A DNA stretch of 64,000 bases. Source: NORP233 sp050186825 (lineage in GTDB: Bacteria; Planctomycetota; J058). Made by a program: the position numbers and the translations under genes. Positions 8,430 to 17,318 of this stretch are shown here, piece after piece. The notes below the pieces were generated by a model, which saw nothing but the letters and a program-made list of their open reading frames with translations, did not search any database and was not told where the DNA came from. Within the stretch, counting starts at the first letter, position 1. Each line of letters opens with the position of its first letter. The stretch is taken from contig JBFWYD010000016.1 in assembly GCA_050186825.1 (NCBI GenBank), forward strand, positions 1 to 64,000, written 5' to 3'.

Positions 8430-9272
8430 ATGGACCAGGCCACCCGCCTCGCGGATCGCGATCTCGTCACCGGGCCTTCTCCCGAAGCGGCAGCAGCTCA
8501 CCTTGCCGCCCGGCTCCGCCGCGGTGATCTGGACGAGACCCAGGTCCGCGTGCTCGCGAAGCTTGGCCACGCTGGTGCCGTGCTCCTCACGGGCGAGCGG
8601 CCCCTACCCGTGCTCGAAGACGTCCCCGCCGCCCACTTCACCTGGAGCCTCGCGGCCTACCGGCGCAGGAAGGGGCAGGAGCTGTTCACCGAGTGGTTCC
8701 AGGCCCTGCTGCCGGCCGAGCGCACCCAGGTGGCCGACGAGTGCTGGGCTCGCGCCTGCCACGCGGTGACCCTGTTGCTCTTGCCGATCTGGGTTGCCAC
8801 CTACGGCGAGGACGAGGCCCTCGAGGTCGAGCGGCTGATCGCGGCCCACGCTGCAGGGGAGCCGGCCTGTGACGAGCAGTTGGTGGGCCTGGCCGACCAC
8901 ATGCTGACGACCCTCGACGTCGTGACCGCTGGCGGCTTCGGGCCGGCCTACCGAGCTTGCATGGGGATTGCCTGCGCGTTGCTCGCGACCGTCGAGGACG
9001 AGTGCAAGCTCGAGGAGTCGGAATACCCGCGCACGCGCCGCAGGGCGGCGGCCTTGCTGCTGGAGGAGGCGCCCGACCACCTGGAGCTGGGGCAGCTCGA
9101 CCGCGCGGTTCGTGAGGCGCTCAGTTCGTGGCTCGTGGGCGGCAGCTTCGAGCGGTGGGAGTCGGGCCCCGAGGGCGAGCCCGTTGAGGAGACCCGCGTC
9201 CCGCACGGTGCCGACCAGGCCTGCTGGGGTTGGTGCTGCGACCGGGCACAGGAGGCCGCGAGGAGGCGCTAG
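8430..9272 (+). CDS. Hypothetical protein with variant RASGS-type N-terminal module
   Basis: 280 residues. Residues about 15-55 (SPEAAAAHLAARLRRGDL followed by LAKLGHAGA) align with the N-terminal module shared by the proteins at 17578, 18260 and 26624, but without their leading LRELERRF segment. The remainder is helical and unassigned. The ATG at 8430 is chosen because sequence upstream to 8361 is not conserved in the relatives. Relatives of this kind often precede variable helical domains, some suspected to be immunity proteins. That role is an inference here. Confidence 0.55.
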   Translation: MDQATRLADRDLVTGPSPEAAAAHLAARLRRGDLDETQVRVLAKLGHAGAVLLTGERPLPVLEDVPAAHFTWSLAAYRRRKGQELFTEWFQALLPAERTQVADECWARACHAVTLLLLPIWVATYGEDEALEVERLIAAHAAGEPACDEQLVGLADHMLTTLDVVTAGGFGPAYRACMGIACALLATVEDECKLEESEYPRTRRRAAALLLEEAPDHLELGQLDRAVREALSSWLVGGSFERWESGPEGEPVEETRVPHGADQACWGWCCDRAQEAARRR

Positions 9273-9384
9273 CCAGGGGCGCCGACAGGCGCCCCTCCGA
9301 GGCTGACGCTCCCGGTCACTGTCGGTTGCTACCCTACTGTCCCGATCAGAACTCTGCGTGTGGACCCAGAAGCCGGGACTCGGA

Positions 9385-11025
9385 ATGGCCAGCGCCCCCT
9401 CAGCGGACGACCGTGACCGTGAGAGCGCCTCTGCGGCAGCGCTCGGAGTCACCGGCTGGCTACTTTCGTGGCCAGCACTGCCGGAGCAAGAAGGCCCACT
9501 GGCCGCTCATGAGCTGCGGGTGTGGATGCTCGGAGACCTGGAACGTCGTCTCTCGCTCCTTCGGTCCTCCGCAGCCCGCGGGTCCGGCGAGGAGGGAGAG
9601 GAGGTGCGGAGGATCGCCAGAGCGCTGCGCTCTCTCTGCCACCCAGTAGCGGACCCACTCGAGGCGGGCCGCTGGCCGGACGCAGGGTGGATAGCGCAGA
9701 GGTTCGCCGACGCGCGAGAGCGTGAGCTGTCACACAGCATGCCCAAGCGGTGGCTCATGGCTCAGGACGACCTGACCGTGGACCAAGCCTGGCCGCTTCT
9801 GGACCCAAGGCACCGACTCCTTGACCTCGCGCGCTGGCTGCTTGCGGACTGCCCTGAGGCTTTCGAGAGGAAGAGACGCTCCACCGTCCGCCTCCATGCG
9901 TCGGCGCTCGAGCCTGCGGAGGAGGCCGTGGCTAGGTTCGGCGTTCCGGTGGGACGTGTGCGAAGGGCGCGGGAGGATCTCCTCAGCCTCTTGAATGCTC
10001 AGGCTCCTAGCAGGGAACTCAGCCGGGCGGTGGAGGCCCTCCACGACGAGTGGGAATCCCTCCACGCACGGCTCCTCGCCCTCAAGCTGAAACACCCCAG
10101 TGTGAAAGGAGCTGCGAAAGAAGCGCCTCCCACTTCCGCGCGCTCCTCGCAAGCTGAGGCCATCCTTGGAGCCAAGGGAGCCAGGAAGTTCCCGCTTGAT
10201 CGGACTCTGCTTGCCAGGACCCTCTCCGAGCTGATCGGACCGGCAGGATTCGAGGAGCTGAGCAGGGAGATCGCTAGCGCCGGTGTCGAAGTCGCGGGTC
10301 CCGAGTTGGATAACTGGAATGGAGGAACGTGGATCTGGGACCTGGTGTTGCCCGTCAACCCTCGCCTCTTCTTGAGCCTCGGCGACCGACCTGAAGTCGA
10401 GGCACGAATCTCCGAACTCGCGAAGGCCCTTCTTCCCGGCAGGGAGGACGTCGTCGGCGGCGTTCGGCTCGTTCCTCGTGCGCGTAAGGACGCTCACCCA
10501 ATCCTGGCCGACACCGATCGGCTGACAGGACTGGAGGAGGTTGAGTCGGCCCTCTTGGCGCTCTACGCGGACCCGAACCCCCAGCGGCGCGGGAAAGCGC
10601 TGGAGGGGGTCCTCAACCGGCTCTGCGAGATCGAGGGGATCCTGGTCCGAGAGGCTTCCGAAGTCCGCACCCCCGAGGGAGCGCTGGTCGAGCAAGTCGA
10701 CGGTTGCGTCGCCATCGACGGTACGACCTACATTGTCGAGATGAAGTGGCTCAAGGAGCCCGTTGGCCCGAGTGACGTAGGCCTGTTCCTCGCACGGGTT
10801 CTTGGCCGCGGCGACGTCGGAGGAATCTTCGTATCGGAGTCCGACTACTCGCCTGGCGCAGTTTCACACGTTCGTGCGGCCTTGGTCCAGAAGACGATCG
10901 TGCTTGTGAGACTCGAGGAAGTGGCTCTGCTGCTCGCTCGTCGCGGCAGCTTGCCGGACCTTCTCCGTCGGAAGGTCGAGGCGGCGCGCTTGGATAGAAA
11001 CCCCCTACTCCAGATTCTGGAGTAG
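9385..11025 (+). CDS. Protein with C-terminal restriction-endonuclease-like domain
   Basis: 546 residues from ATG 9385 (GTG at 9358 is possible). Residues 1-290 are helical and unassigned. Residues about 405-520 form a PD-(D/E)XK nuclease core: the acidic motif EQVDG with D439, then IVEMKW with E452-x-K454, followed by alternating strands and helices as in Mrr_cat-type restriction domains. The middle region (about 270-330) may be an adaptor domain but I could not name it. The stop codon lies inside a strong hairpin (11002-11028). Probably a defence nuclease in this cargo island. Confidence 0.65.
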   Translation: MASAPSADDRDRESASAAALGVTGWLLSWPALPEQEGPLAAHELRVWMLGDLERRLSLLRSSAARGSGEEGEEVRRIARALRSLCHPVADPLEAGRWPDAGWIAQRFADARERELSHSMPKRWLMAQDDLTVDQAWPLLDPRHRLLDLARWLLADCPEAFERKRRSTVRLHASALEPAEEAVARFGVPVGRVRRAREDLLSLLNAQAPSRELSRAVEALHDEWESLHARLLALKLKHPSVKGAAKEAPPTSARSSQAEAILGAKGARKFPLDRTLLARTLSELIGPAGFEELSREIASAGVEVAGPELDNWNGGTWIWDLVLPVNPRLFLSLGDRPEVEARISELAKALLPGREDVVGGVRLVPRARKDAHPILADTDRLTGLEEVESALLALYADPNPQRRGKALEGVLNRLCEIEGILVREASEVRTPEGALVEQVDGCVAIDGTTYIVEMKWLKEPVGPSDVGLFLARVLGRGDVGGIFVSESDYSPGAVSHVRAALVQKTIVLVRLEEVALLLARRGSLPDLLRRKVEAARLDRNPLLQILE

Positions 11026-11028
11026 GGG
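11002..11028 (+). terminator. Terminator hairpin overlapping a stop codon
   Basis: CCCCTACTCCAG (11002-11013) and CTGGAGTAGGGG (11017-11028) form a perfect 12-bp stem with an ATT loop. The TAG stop of the upstream gene is inside the right arm. There is no T-tract, as is common in high-GC genomes. Confidence 0.65.
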
Positions 11029-11278
11029 ACCCCTCTGTCGGGCATGGGCGCCCGCACCGAGCGAAAGGTCTACCCCAGATCATGCGGACGAGCCGGGGCC
11101 CGGGCGCGACATGAGAGATCGGCCCACTCCTGTCGTTCGGTGTTCCGTTGGAGGGCTCCGTGAACTCGACTTCCACGTTGCCGCTGACGTGCGGACAGCA
11201 GAGCTGGTCGACGGGCTCCAGGCGGCAGTACTCCTCCGCAGGGTACGAGCCTGAGCCTGAAGCCGCGGGCGTGGCGCA

Positions 11279-11815
11279 GTGATCCCATTCCCGGGTGACT
11301 GGCGTGGAACCCACTACTCGCGACTCGGGGGAGCCGGTCGAGATCACTTCCTTCGCCTCCGTCGTAACGGCTCCTACCTTTGGACGGTCGTTGACGACGA
11401 AGAGCGAGTTCAACGCGCGGAAGGGGTCTACGAGGTCGACGAGAAGGAGCGCGTGCTCGCGCTGGATCCAGGATCGCCAGACGGGCAAGCCCGCTGGCTG
11501 ATCGAGCAGATCACGGGAATGGAGGAGTCCGACCTCATGATCCTCCTCCGGCCGCTGGCTCTCGTTTCCCCGAACCTGCCGGTCCTCTTCTACCTGGTGC
11601 GCAGGCCGGGCGAGCCGAAGCGGTCTTCACCGCCGGAGGTCCGCGACCCAGGTGGCCCCTGGACGGCAGCGGAGCTGAGCCGCGAGCTGGAGCGGTTCGA
11701 GAAGGAGCTGAGGGACGCGGGGCTGGCGGAGAACTCGATCAAGACCTACGCGCAGCGCTCGGCGACGTTCCTGCGGTGGCTCGTCGGCGACTACGAGCCG
11801 CGCGGACCGAACTAG
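11279..11815 (+). CDS. Hypothetical protein with integrase core-binding-like C-terminus
   Basis: 178 residues from a GTG start. The N-terminal 110 residues are beta-rich and unassigned. The last 45 residues (FEKELRDAGLAENSIKTYAQ, then FLRWLVGDY) match the SAM-like core-binding domain that precedes the catalytic domain of tyrosine recombinases. Here no catalytic domain follows: the protein ends 12 residues later. Similar stand-alone tails occur on other bacterial proteins, so this may be a DNA-binding add-on and not a broken integrase. The 254 bp upstream (11026-11278) contain no supported gene. Confidence 0.55.
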   Translation: MIPFPGDWRGTHYSRLGGAGRDHFLRLRRNGSYLWTVVDDEERVQRAEGVYEVDEKERVLALDPGSPDGQARWLIEQITGMEESDLMILLRPLALVSPNLPVLFYLVRRPGEPKRSSPPEVRDPGGPWTAAELSRELERFEKELRDAGLAENSIKTYAQRSATFLRWLVGDYEPRGPN

Positions 11816-12477
11816 TCCCTGGCGAGACCCTCCAGCGCCTGACGCACGGACGGGTCGCTCGGATCCAGCCCGCGCAACAGATCCGCCACCCCCGTGCGCT
11901 CGCTCTCAGTCTTCGCTGCAGCCGCGACCTGGGCGGGGAAGGTGTTCGCCAGCCCGTAGTCGTCGGCTCGATAGGCGTCGAGAAGCCCGCCGGCGACGAC
12001 CAGGAGGTCGAGCCCCGCAGGCCTGGCGAACTCAAGGAGGACCTGACCCAAGGACTCGGCCACCAGGCTCAGCTCGTCCTCGCCGTCGACGCACTCGGCG
12101 ACCGCCGGGAGCCGCTCGAGGAAGTGGCCGGCCACGGCCACGGCGGCGGCGGGATCGGCCTTGCCGAGCTTCCGCACGTCGTCCACCAGCCTCCCGAGCT
12201 TCGCGTGGAAGGCGAAGACCTCGCGCCAGGTGACCTCCCTGACGTCGAGGGCGGCGTCGATCTGGTCCAAGAACAGGGACGCGGCGGCCGTGACGCCGCG
12301 ATTGGCGACGATCTTGCGGACCACGGAGTCGCGCGCCACGTCGTTCTGGTCGAGGAGGTCGAGCGCCAGTTCCTCCAGCTCGGCGCGCGTCCAGGACGCC
12401 AACTCGGCTCGCAGGTCTGCGGTCGTCACCTTCGTCCTGGGCTTGGTGGGTGCCTTGCGCGTCTTGGACCGGGCCAT
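11812..12477 (-). CDS. Hypothetical helical protein with Lys-rich start
   Basis: 221 residues. The start at 12477 follows AGGAGGCGG. A short Lys/Arg/Thr-rich N-terminus precedes a helical body beginning DLRAELASWTRAELEELALD. It is divergent from the gene at 12582, whose product has the same plan (basic start, then a W..L...L helical body), suggesting an old inverted duplication. Its stop overlaps the convergent gene by 4 bp. No catalytic motif was seen. Confidence 0.55.
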   Translation of the reverse strand: MARSKTRKAPTKPRTKVTTADLRAELASWTRAELEELALDLLDQNDVARDSVVRKIVANRGVTAAASLFLDQIDAALDVREVTWREVFAFHAKLGRLVDDVRKLGKADPAAAVAVAGHFLERLPAVAECVDGEDELSLVAESLGQVLLEFARPAGLDLLVVAGGLLDAYRADDYGLANTFPAQVAAAAKTESERTGVADLLRGLDPSDPSVRQALEGLARD

Positions 12478-12581
12478 GGTGCCGCCTCCTGGGCGCGGAT
12501 CCTGCCTGCCAGGACTGACAAGCCGCCTCCCGGGCGCGCCTGTCGGTAGCGGTGTCGGTGGCCGCGAGGACGATTCGGTCC

Positions 12582-13202
12582 ATGCCCGCCAGGCCGAAGA
12601 AGAACCCGCCAGCCGGCAGGAAGAGCCAGCGCAGGAAGCCGAGCCCGCTCGAAGGGCTCGACCTCGAGCAACGGGCGGACCTGCTGGCCTGGCTTCTCGC
12701 ACAGCACCCTGAACTGGTAGCTGAGGCCGCCGAGCGCGCGGAGTCCATGCTCTCGAGCCTGACGGTCGAGGACGTAGCCGAAGAGGTCTCGTCGGCGATC
12801 GAGCTGTGCGACGTCGAAGAGGTCTACGCGAGCGCAGGCCGGACGGAGTTCGGCTACGAGCCGCCCGAGGAGGTTGCCGCAGAACTCCTCGGGGACGCCG
12901 TGCGACCAGCCATGGACCTGCTCAAGGAGCGGCTTCGGCTCGGGCGCGTCGCCGAGGCGGCGATCCTCTGCCAAGGGATCGTGCTGGGCCTCTACGAGCA
13001 CCGCGACGGCTGCGACACGACGGACCAGGTGCTGGGCTTCGATCCCGACTTCCCGTTGCGCGCCGCCGAGGAAGCAATGACCTGCTACCTGCGCGGCGAC
13101 GAGGGGAAGCGCCGCGCGGAACGCCCCAAGCCACTGCCCTTGCCCCACTCGTTTTGGGTCTCGATCCCTGCCTGGGCCGTGCAGTTCGCCTGCTTGCGGT
13201 AG
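12582..13202 (+). CDS. Hypothetical helical protein, divergent partner of the preceding gene
   Basis: 206 residues from ATG 12582 (GTG 12552 is an alternative). The start MPARPKKNPPAGRKSQRR is basic. The rest is helical, with several Leu-rich amphipathic segments (ADLLAWLLAQHPELV). The layout parallels the divergent neighbour, so both probably belong to one helical family. I could not name it. A structured hairpin follows the stop codon. Confidence 0.5.
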   Translation: MPARPKKNPPAGRKSQRRKPSPLEGLDLEQRADLLAWLLAQHPELVAEAAERAESMLSSLTVEDVAEEVSSAIELCDVEEVYASAGRTEFGYEPPEEVAAELLGDAVRPAMDLLKERLRLGRVAEAAILCQGIVLGLYEHRDGCDTTDQVLGFDPDFPLRAAEEAMTCYLRGDEGKRRAERPKPLPLPHSFWVSIPAWAVQFACLR

Positions 13203-13221
13203 CTGGGGCCCGGCGTGGCGA

Positions 13222-13272
13222 CCCCGGAGTGAATCACCCGGGACAAGCCCGGTCAGGTTCACGCCTCTGGGG
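13222..13272 (+). other. Compound RNA hairpin after a gene
   Basis: Three nested stems can be drawn: CCCCGGAG 222-229 with CTCTGGGG 265-272 (one G-U), TGAA 230-233 with TTCA 258-261, and CCGGG 238-242 with CCCGG 248-252 around an ACAAG loop (all positions +13000). It sits 20 bp after a stop codon, so a terminator or 3' stability structure is the simplest reading. It lacks the GGAA loop of SRP RNA and does not fold as a tRNA. Confidence 0.4.
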
Positions 13273-13369
13273 CTGCTACGCGGGGCGCCGCCTTTGCCAC
13301 CTCTTGGCATGACCCCTTGGCCCACTGGGCTACAAGCCGGTCGTGGATCCACCGAGCGGGGGAAGCCCT

Positions 13370-13858
13370 ATGTCCAAGAACCTCAGCGAGCGCCTCAAAG
13401 CCGAGCACGACTGGTGGGCCAGCCTCTCCCCGGATGAGAAGCAGATGGCCGCCCAAGAGGACGCCGTCCGCGACTTGCGGTCGAAGCTCAAGCTGACCTG
13501 GGTGAAGCCCGCGCGGACGCCCACCCCCGAAGAACTCAGGGCAAGCAGGGACGCCGTCTTCGAGTTCTTCGTTGGCAGGCACGTCAAGCATGCGCTGGCG
13601 ATCCAGTTCGGGCGGAGCGCAGAGCCCGGCGAGTTCCTGGCCGAGTCTGACCTGACGGGCTGTGTGATCTGCGGCCTCCCCGTCGCCAGGGGGACCATGT
13701 TCCGCCGCTACTCGGGCTGGGTCATGCACCCCGAGTGCGTCAAGGAAGGCCTGGAACTTGGGGAGCGCCTCGACAAGAAGGTCGCGTTCGCCGAGAAATA
13801 CGAGCGGCTGCTCGAGATCCGCGGGAAAAGCGATGCGGCCCAGTCGAGTGGGAACTGA
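13370..13858 (+). CDS. Small protein with a Cys-rich zinc-binding motif
   Basis: 162 residues from ATG 13370. Helical N-terminus (SKNLSERLKAEHDWWASL). At about residues 100-125 a putative zinc site CVICG followed by a beta segment and HPEC (C-x2-C ... H-x2-C) resembles a single treble-clef or zinc-ribbon knuckle. A charged helix closes the protein. Possibly a nucleic-acid-binding accessory protein. No family was recognised. Confidence 0.55.
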   Translation: MSKNLSERLKAEHDWWASLSPDEKQMAAQEDAVRDLRSKLKLTWVKPARTPTPEELRASRDAVFEFFVGRHVKHALAIQFGRSAEPGEFLAESDLTGCVICGLPVARGTMFRRYSGWVMHPECVKEGLELGERLDKKVAFAEKYERLLEIRGKSDAAQSSGN

Positions 13859-14051
13859 GCTTCTACGCTCGGGGCGTTTCCCCTGCCTCTGGCCCGGGCA
13901 GAGAGATCGCGGCCTGCACGCCGCGGACGCCGAAGGTCGGCGTGGCCGGCGGGCGGGGACTCGAGACCTCCGTTACCGCCTCGTGTGCACCCAGGGAGCC
14001 AGGCTCCGGGGCCGAGGAGGCCCGTTGCGCCTCCAGGTCGGAGCGCAATCC

Positions 14052-14258
14052 CTAACCCACCCGAAGGGCCGCGAGGCCGCTGACTGTCACGGGCAGCACC
14101 GCGATCGCGGCGCCGCCCCACCCCATGCTCGAACGCAGAAGTAGGCCCGTCGTTGCCAAGAGCGGAAGGATGAAGAAGGTCACGATCGCGACGACGTCCG
14201 CTGCCCAGTCAGGGTAGAGCACATGCCACGCTGCGTCCGCGACCCCAGACGAGACCAA
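14052..14258 (-). CDS. Small two-helix membrane protein
   Basis: 68 residues with two hydrophobic segments: DVVAIVTFFILPLLATTGLLL and a Gly/Ala/Val-rich second segment ending SGLAALRVG. The pattern fits a short helical hairpin in the inner membrane. It lies in the otherwise empty stretch between 13858 and 14367. Holin-like or toxin-like functions are possible but not supported by any motif. Confidence 0.4.
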   Translation of the reverse strand: MVSSGVADAAWHVLYPDWAADVVAIVTFFILPLLATTGLLLRSSMGWGGAAIAVLPVTVSGLAALRVG

Positions 14259-14366
14259 CTGGCGAGCACGCCTGATGTGATTCGTCCTTCAAGAGCTTGC
14301 GCAGGAGGAGCTTCGCCCGCTCGCGATAGGGTCTTTGCCGAGTTGCGTCGGCGGTCCGGGTGGGTC

Positions 14367-15350
14367 ATGTTTCCCTCTACCGTGCTGGGAGGCCCCGTGG
14401 CGAAGAAGAGTAGGCGAACGCGGAAGAGCGCCAAGGATCACAAGCGCGACGCGAAGGCGGTCCTCAGGGAACTCCTTGAGGGTCCCGAAGAACCCGCAAT
14501 CAAGTACCTCGCCAAGAGTTCCGCGCTGCAGGACTGGGTCCTTAAGGAGAAGGCGCCACCCCGCCCAGACGTATGCAACGAGAGCGTGATGGGGCGGCTC
14601 CTCAAGGACGTGATCTCCTGGGAGTGCAAGCACGTCCGCTACCTTCGAAACGGGGGCCTTGGCCGGGAGGATGTGCTGACGGCGGAGGCAATCCAGGCAC
14701 TTCAGTTCCTGCCCCGCGAACACTTCCTCGCGGCAGTCGTGCGCAGGGCAAGCATGCTCAGCGGAGCGAGTGCAGCAACGCGCGATCTACTTGCGAGAGA
14801 GGCGGAGGCGACCGAGGTTTCGCTGCTGCCGAACCCGGCTCCAGTATTGCGGCCAAGTGAAGCAACCTGGCAGAAGCGGATTGGGGTGGTCCCTGACGGT
14901 CTCCTGAACTCGCCCAGCGTCTACGCGATGGTCGAGAGCAAGGGTTACCGGAGCAATGCCTCGTTCCAGGATCAGCAGCTCGCCAGAGAGTTCGTGGTCG
15001 CGGTGAGAGAGGCGAAGTTGAAGAAGCAGAACCCGCTGCTGCTCTTGATCCTCCCAAAGGAGCCACCAGTTACCGTTGACCCGGGTGGTCGTATGGAGAT
15101 CAGAGAGTCGATAGCCCGGCGGCTACCCGACGTGCTGGAGCTTGCAGAGGGGATACCTTTTGGCGAGGACGGGCTGAGGCGCATGATCGACTCAACCGTG
15201 TGCTGGCTGACCTGGGAGGACGTGGCGCTGGTGACTGAGGCCCAGGTTGCCACCTATGACAATGGGTGCCCCTCTACGCTGAAGTCGGTTCAGCGGGTGG
15301 CGCGGTCGGTGATCGACGCGATTCGCCAGCACCAGTTGGCGACTGCCTAA
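14367..15350 (+). CDS. Candidate PD-(D/E)XK nuclease
   Basis: 327 residues from ATG 14367 (GTG 14397 is also reasonable, as the next residues AKKSRRTRKSAKD form a basic tail). The centre contains P176-D177-GLL, then a strand ending VE190-S-K192, the PD...ExK spacing of a restriction-type nuclease. It is followed by helix QDQQLAREFVVAVREAK and a strand NPLLLLILPKEP. The remainder is helical. No sequence-specific partner is adjacent. The call rests on motif geometry and predicted alternation of strands and helices, not on family recognition. Confidence 0.5.
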   Translation: MFPSTVLGGPVAKKSRRTRKSAKDHKRDAKAVLRELLEGPEEPAIKYLAKSSALQDWVLKEKAPPRPDVCNESVMGRLLKDVISWECKHVRYLRNGGLGREDVLTAEAIQALQFLPREHFLAAVVRRASMLSGASAATRDLLAREAEATEVSLLPNPAPVLRPSEATWQKRIGVVPDGLLNSPSVYAMVESKGYRSNASFQDQQLAREFVVAVREAKLKKQNPLLLLILPKEPPVTVDPGGRMEIRESIARRLPDVLELAEGIPFGEDGLRRMIDSTVCWLTWEDVALVTEAQVATYDNGCPSTLKSVQRVARSVIDAIRQHQLATA

Positions 15351-15481
15351 ACGCGAGTTGTGGTAGCAGAGGAGGTCGCTGGCTGCGCGGTCGCGCTCGC
15401 CCAACTTCGACGGAGAGGGCAACTGGGTGCCGAGGTGGTGATCCTCCCCGGCCCCCTAGGAACCCCTGAAGCAGGTTCTAT

Positions 15482-16408
15482 GTGACCCTCCCCACCCTCT
15501 GGCTGGTTCACCCGAACCCGCGCGAGTCGTTGTTCGCCACCTTCCTTGCTCCGCGCGTGGCAGCCGAGACCAAGTTGACCCTGTTCGCCGCCCGTATGGA
15601 GCCAGGTGGGGCGTGGCAGAGCCAGATCAACCCGTTGCGGGACGGCGTGAATCCAGGGGAGGACCTGCAGATTCTCAGTACCAAGTGTCTGGGACCCGAC
15701 TACCGCGTCGCGCCCGCCCAGCTCGCCGCAGGTTGCTATCACCCTCGCATTTGGCGCCCGGGAGGCCCCTCCCCCTTCGCGGACCAGGGTGGAGGAGTGT
15801 TGCAGGAGGTCTTCCTCACGAGTTGCTCGGCGGTCCTGGGCCTCTTGGGCTATCTCACGGAACTCTTCAGGGCCCTCGAACCAGTTCCCCACAACGCGGG
15901 TGCCTACGGCCACAAGACTCGCGAGCTACTGCTTCTAGCCTGCATGGAGGTTGAGTCTGCTTGGTCAGGCGTCTTGCGGGCCAACGGCTACCCAGGGGAT
16001 CGCTGGTCGACGAACCAATACGTCAAGCTCCTCGAGCCCATGCGGCTTTCCGAGTACCAGGTCCAACTCGCACTTCACCCGCGCTGGCCGGCGGTCAGGC
16101 CATTCGAGGGCTGGAACGATCAACAGCCCACCGAGTCGCTGCCCTGGTACCACGCATACAACAAGACCAAGCATGGGCGCGAGCTTCACTTCGAGCTTGC
16201 CACGCTTGAGGCGACGATTCAGGCTCTGGCGGCTGCGTTCGTCATGGTCATTGCCCAGTTCGGGCCAGACGCCTTCGGGAGTCCGGGTTCTCACGTCAAG
16301 GGGTCGGAGTTCGTGCTCATAGGCAAGCCGACGAACTTCGCCCCGGACCAGGTCTACGTTCCAGTTCCTGGACACGTCGCTCGGACCGAGGTGCCGCTCT
16401 GGCATTAG
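15482..16408 (+). CDS. Hypothetical protein with HEPN-like C-terminal signature
   Basis: 308 residues from GTG 15482 (the ATG at 15480 is immediately followed by a stop in its own frame). The C-terminal third has WYHAYNKTKHGRE, a pattern I associate with HEPN-like helical proteins of uncharacterised conserved families in which a Tyr-Asn...Lys-His cluster sits on one helix. The N-terminal part is mixed and unassigned. Codon use contains more A/T third positions than average, as in the HEPN gene at 5089. Function is uncertain. Confidence 0.5.
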   Translation: MTLPTLWLVHPNPRESLFATFLAPRVAAETKLTLFAARMEPGGAWQSQINPLRDGVNPGEDLQILSTKCLGPDYRVAPAQLAAGCYHPRIWRPGGPSPFADQGGGVLQEVFLTSCSAVLGLLGYLTELFRALEPVPHNAGAYGHKTRELLLLACMEVESAWSGVLRANGYPGDRWSTNQYVKLLEPMRLSEYQVQLALHPRWPAVRPFEGWNDQQPTESLPWYHAYNKTKHGRELHFELATLEATIQALAAAFVMVIAQFGPDAFGSPGSHVKGSEFVLIGKPTNFAPDQVYVPVPGHVARTEVPLWH

Positions 16409-16481
16409 AGAGGCCGTCTCGTTGCGCTTCGGGTGGCTGAGGACACGCGCAGCGTCGAGAGGGCTAGGCTTCTCAGACAGG

Positions 16482-17222
16482 TCATCGTTGTTGCCCAACG
16501 ACGGGAATCAGAACCGCACTCCGATCGGCGATCGCTGCCTCCTGGGCCTCGAGGGCTCGAGCCTCCGCTCGCAGGCTCAGCCCGTCCTCGAGCCTCGGGT
16601 CGTGCGCGATCGGGCACTCGATTCGATACCGGCCGTCGGCGAGATCTGTCCCCGAGATCCAGTTCAGCATGTCGCCGTCCTGGACGCTCCGCGGGAAGGC
16701 AGCGGGCGCGTTCAGCTTCACGGTCAGGTCGCCACTCTCCACCTGCTCGAGGTCCTTGAGGGACTTCTCGACCCAGTTCATGAGGGACTGGCGCTGGTGA
16801 ATGGCCTCGGCAAGTCGCTCCTGCCGGCGTGAGTAGAGCGCGAAGCCCTGGACGGGTCCGTAGCGGAGCTGGTGGACCACGTAGCGCCAGGCCATGAGCG
16901 CTTCCTTCGAGACGAGCACGGCACGGGCAGCGCGCAGCCGTAGGTCGATCCACTGGCGCTGGGCGTCGGCCGACTGCGCGGAGCTGACCGGCGCAGCCGC
17001 ACCCTGCTCAGCCTGGTCGTTCTCGCTTCGGCGTTCCGCCTCGAGGACGCCGACGGGCTGCTTGCCGGCCTGCGCGTCCCGGACGGCCTGGTCCCACTGG
17101 CGGCGGACGTTCACCCGGCGCTGCTCCTCGAGGCGCTGCTCCCGGGCGATTTCCGCCTCGGAACGCCCGCCGGCGCAGCCGACCGCAAGGAGGAAGGGAA
17201 GGGGCCAGAGGGGAAGGCGCAT
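16482..17222 (-). CDS. Lipoprotein, helical
   Basis: 246 residues. The signal MRLPLWPLPFLLAVGC has a clear lipobox with Cys16. The mature protein is strongly helical with long charged stretches (AEIAREQRLEEQRRVNVRRQ) and a beta-rich C-terminal part containing a strand-turn segment around DGRYRIEC. It is likely anchored in the outer membrane facing the periplasm. It is convergent with the gene ending at 16408. No family was recognised. Confidence 0.6.
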   Translation of the reverse strand: MRLPLWPLPFLLAVGCAGGRSEAEIAREQRLEEQRRVNVRRQWDQAVRDAQAGKQPVGVLEAERRSENDQAEQGAAAPVSSAQSADAQRQWIDLRLRAARAVLVSKEALMAWRYVVHQLRYGPVQGFALYSRRQERLAEAIHQRQSLMNWVEKSLKDLEQVESGDLTVKLNAPAAFPRSVQDGDMLNWISGTDLADGRYRIECPIAHDPRLEDGLSLRAEARALEAQEAAIADRSAVLIPVVGQQR

Positions 17223-17318
17223 GGCGGCGTCAGGCTAGCCGGCGGTGCCTACTGACGCTACGTCACGGCCAACAGTCAGGCCTGGTTCTGCCTGAGTCGG
17301 GGATACGATCTCCAGATC

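Noticed and set aside
13201..13343. tRNA or SRP RNA in the structured gap after 13202
   Set aside because: GGTTCAC resembles a T-loop, but no T-stem, anticodon arm or acceptor stem can be drawn, and the SRP GGAA loop is missing.
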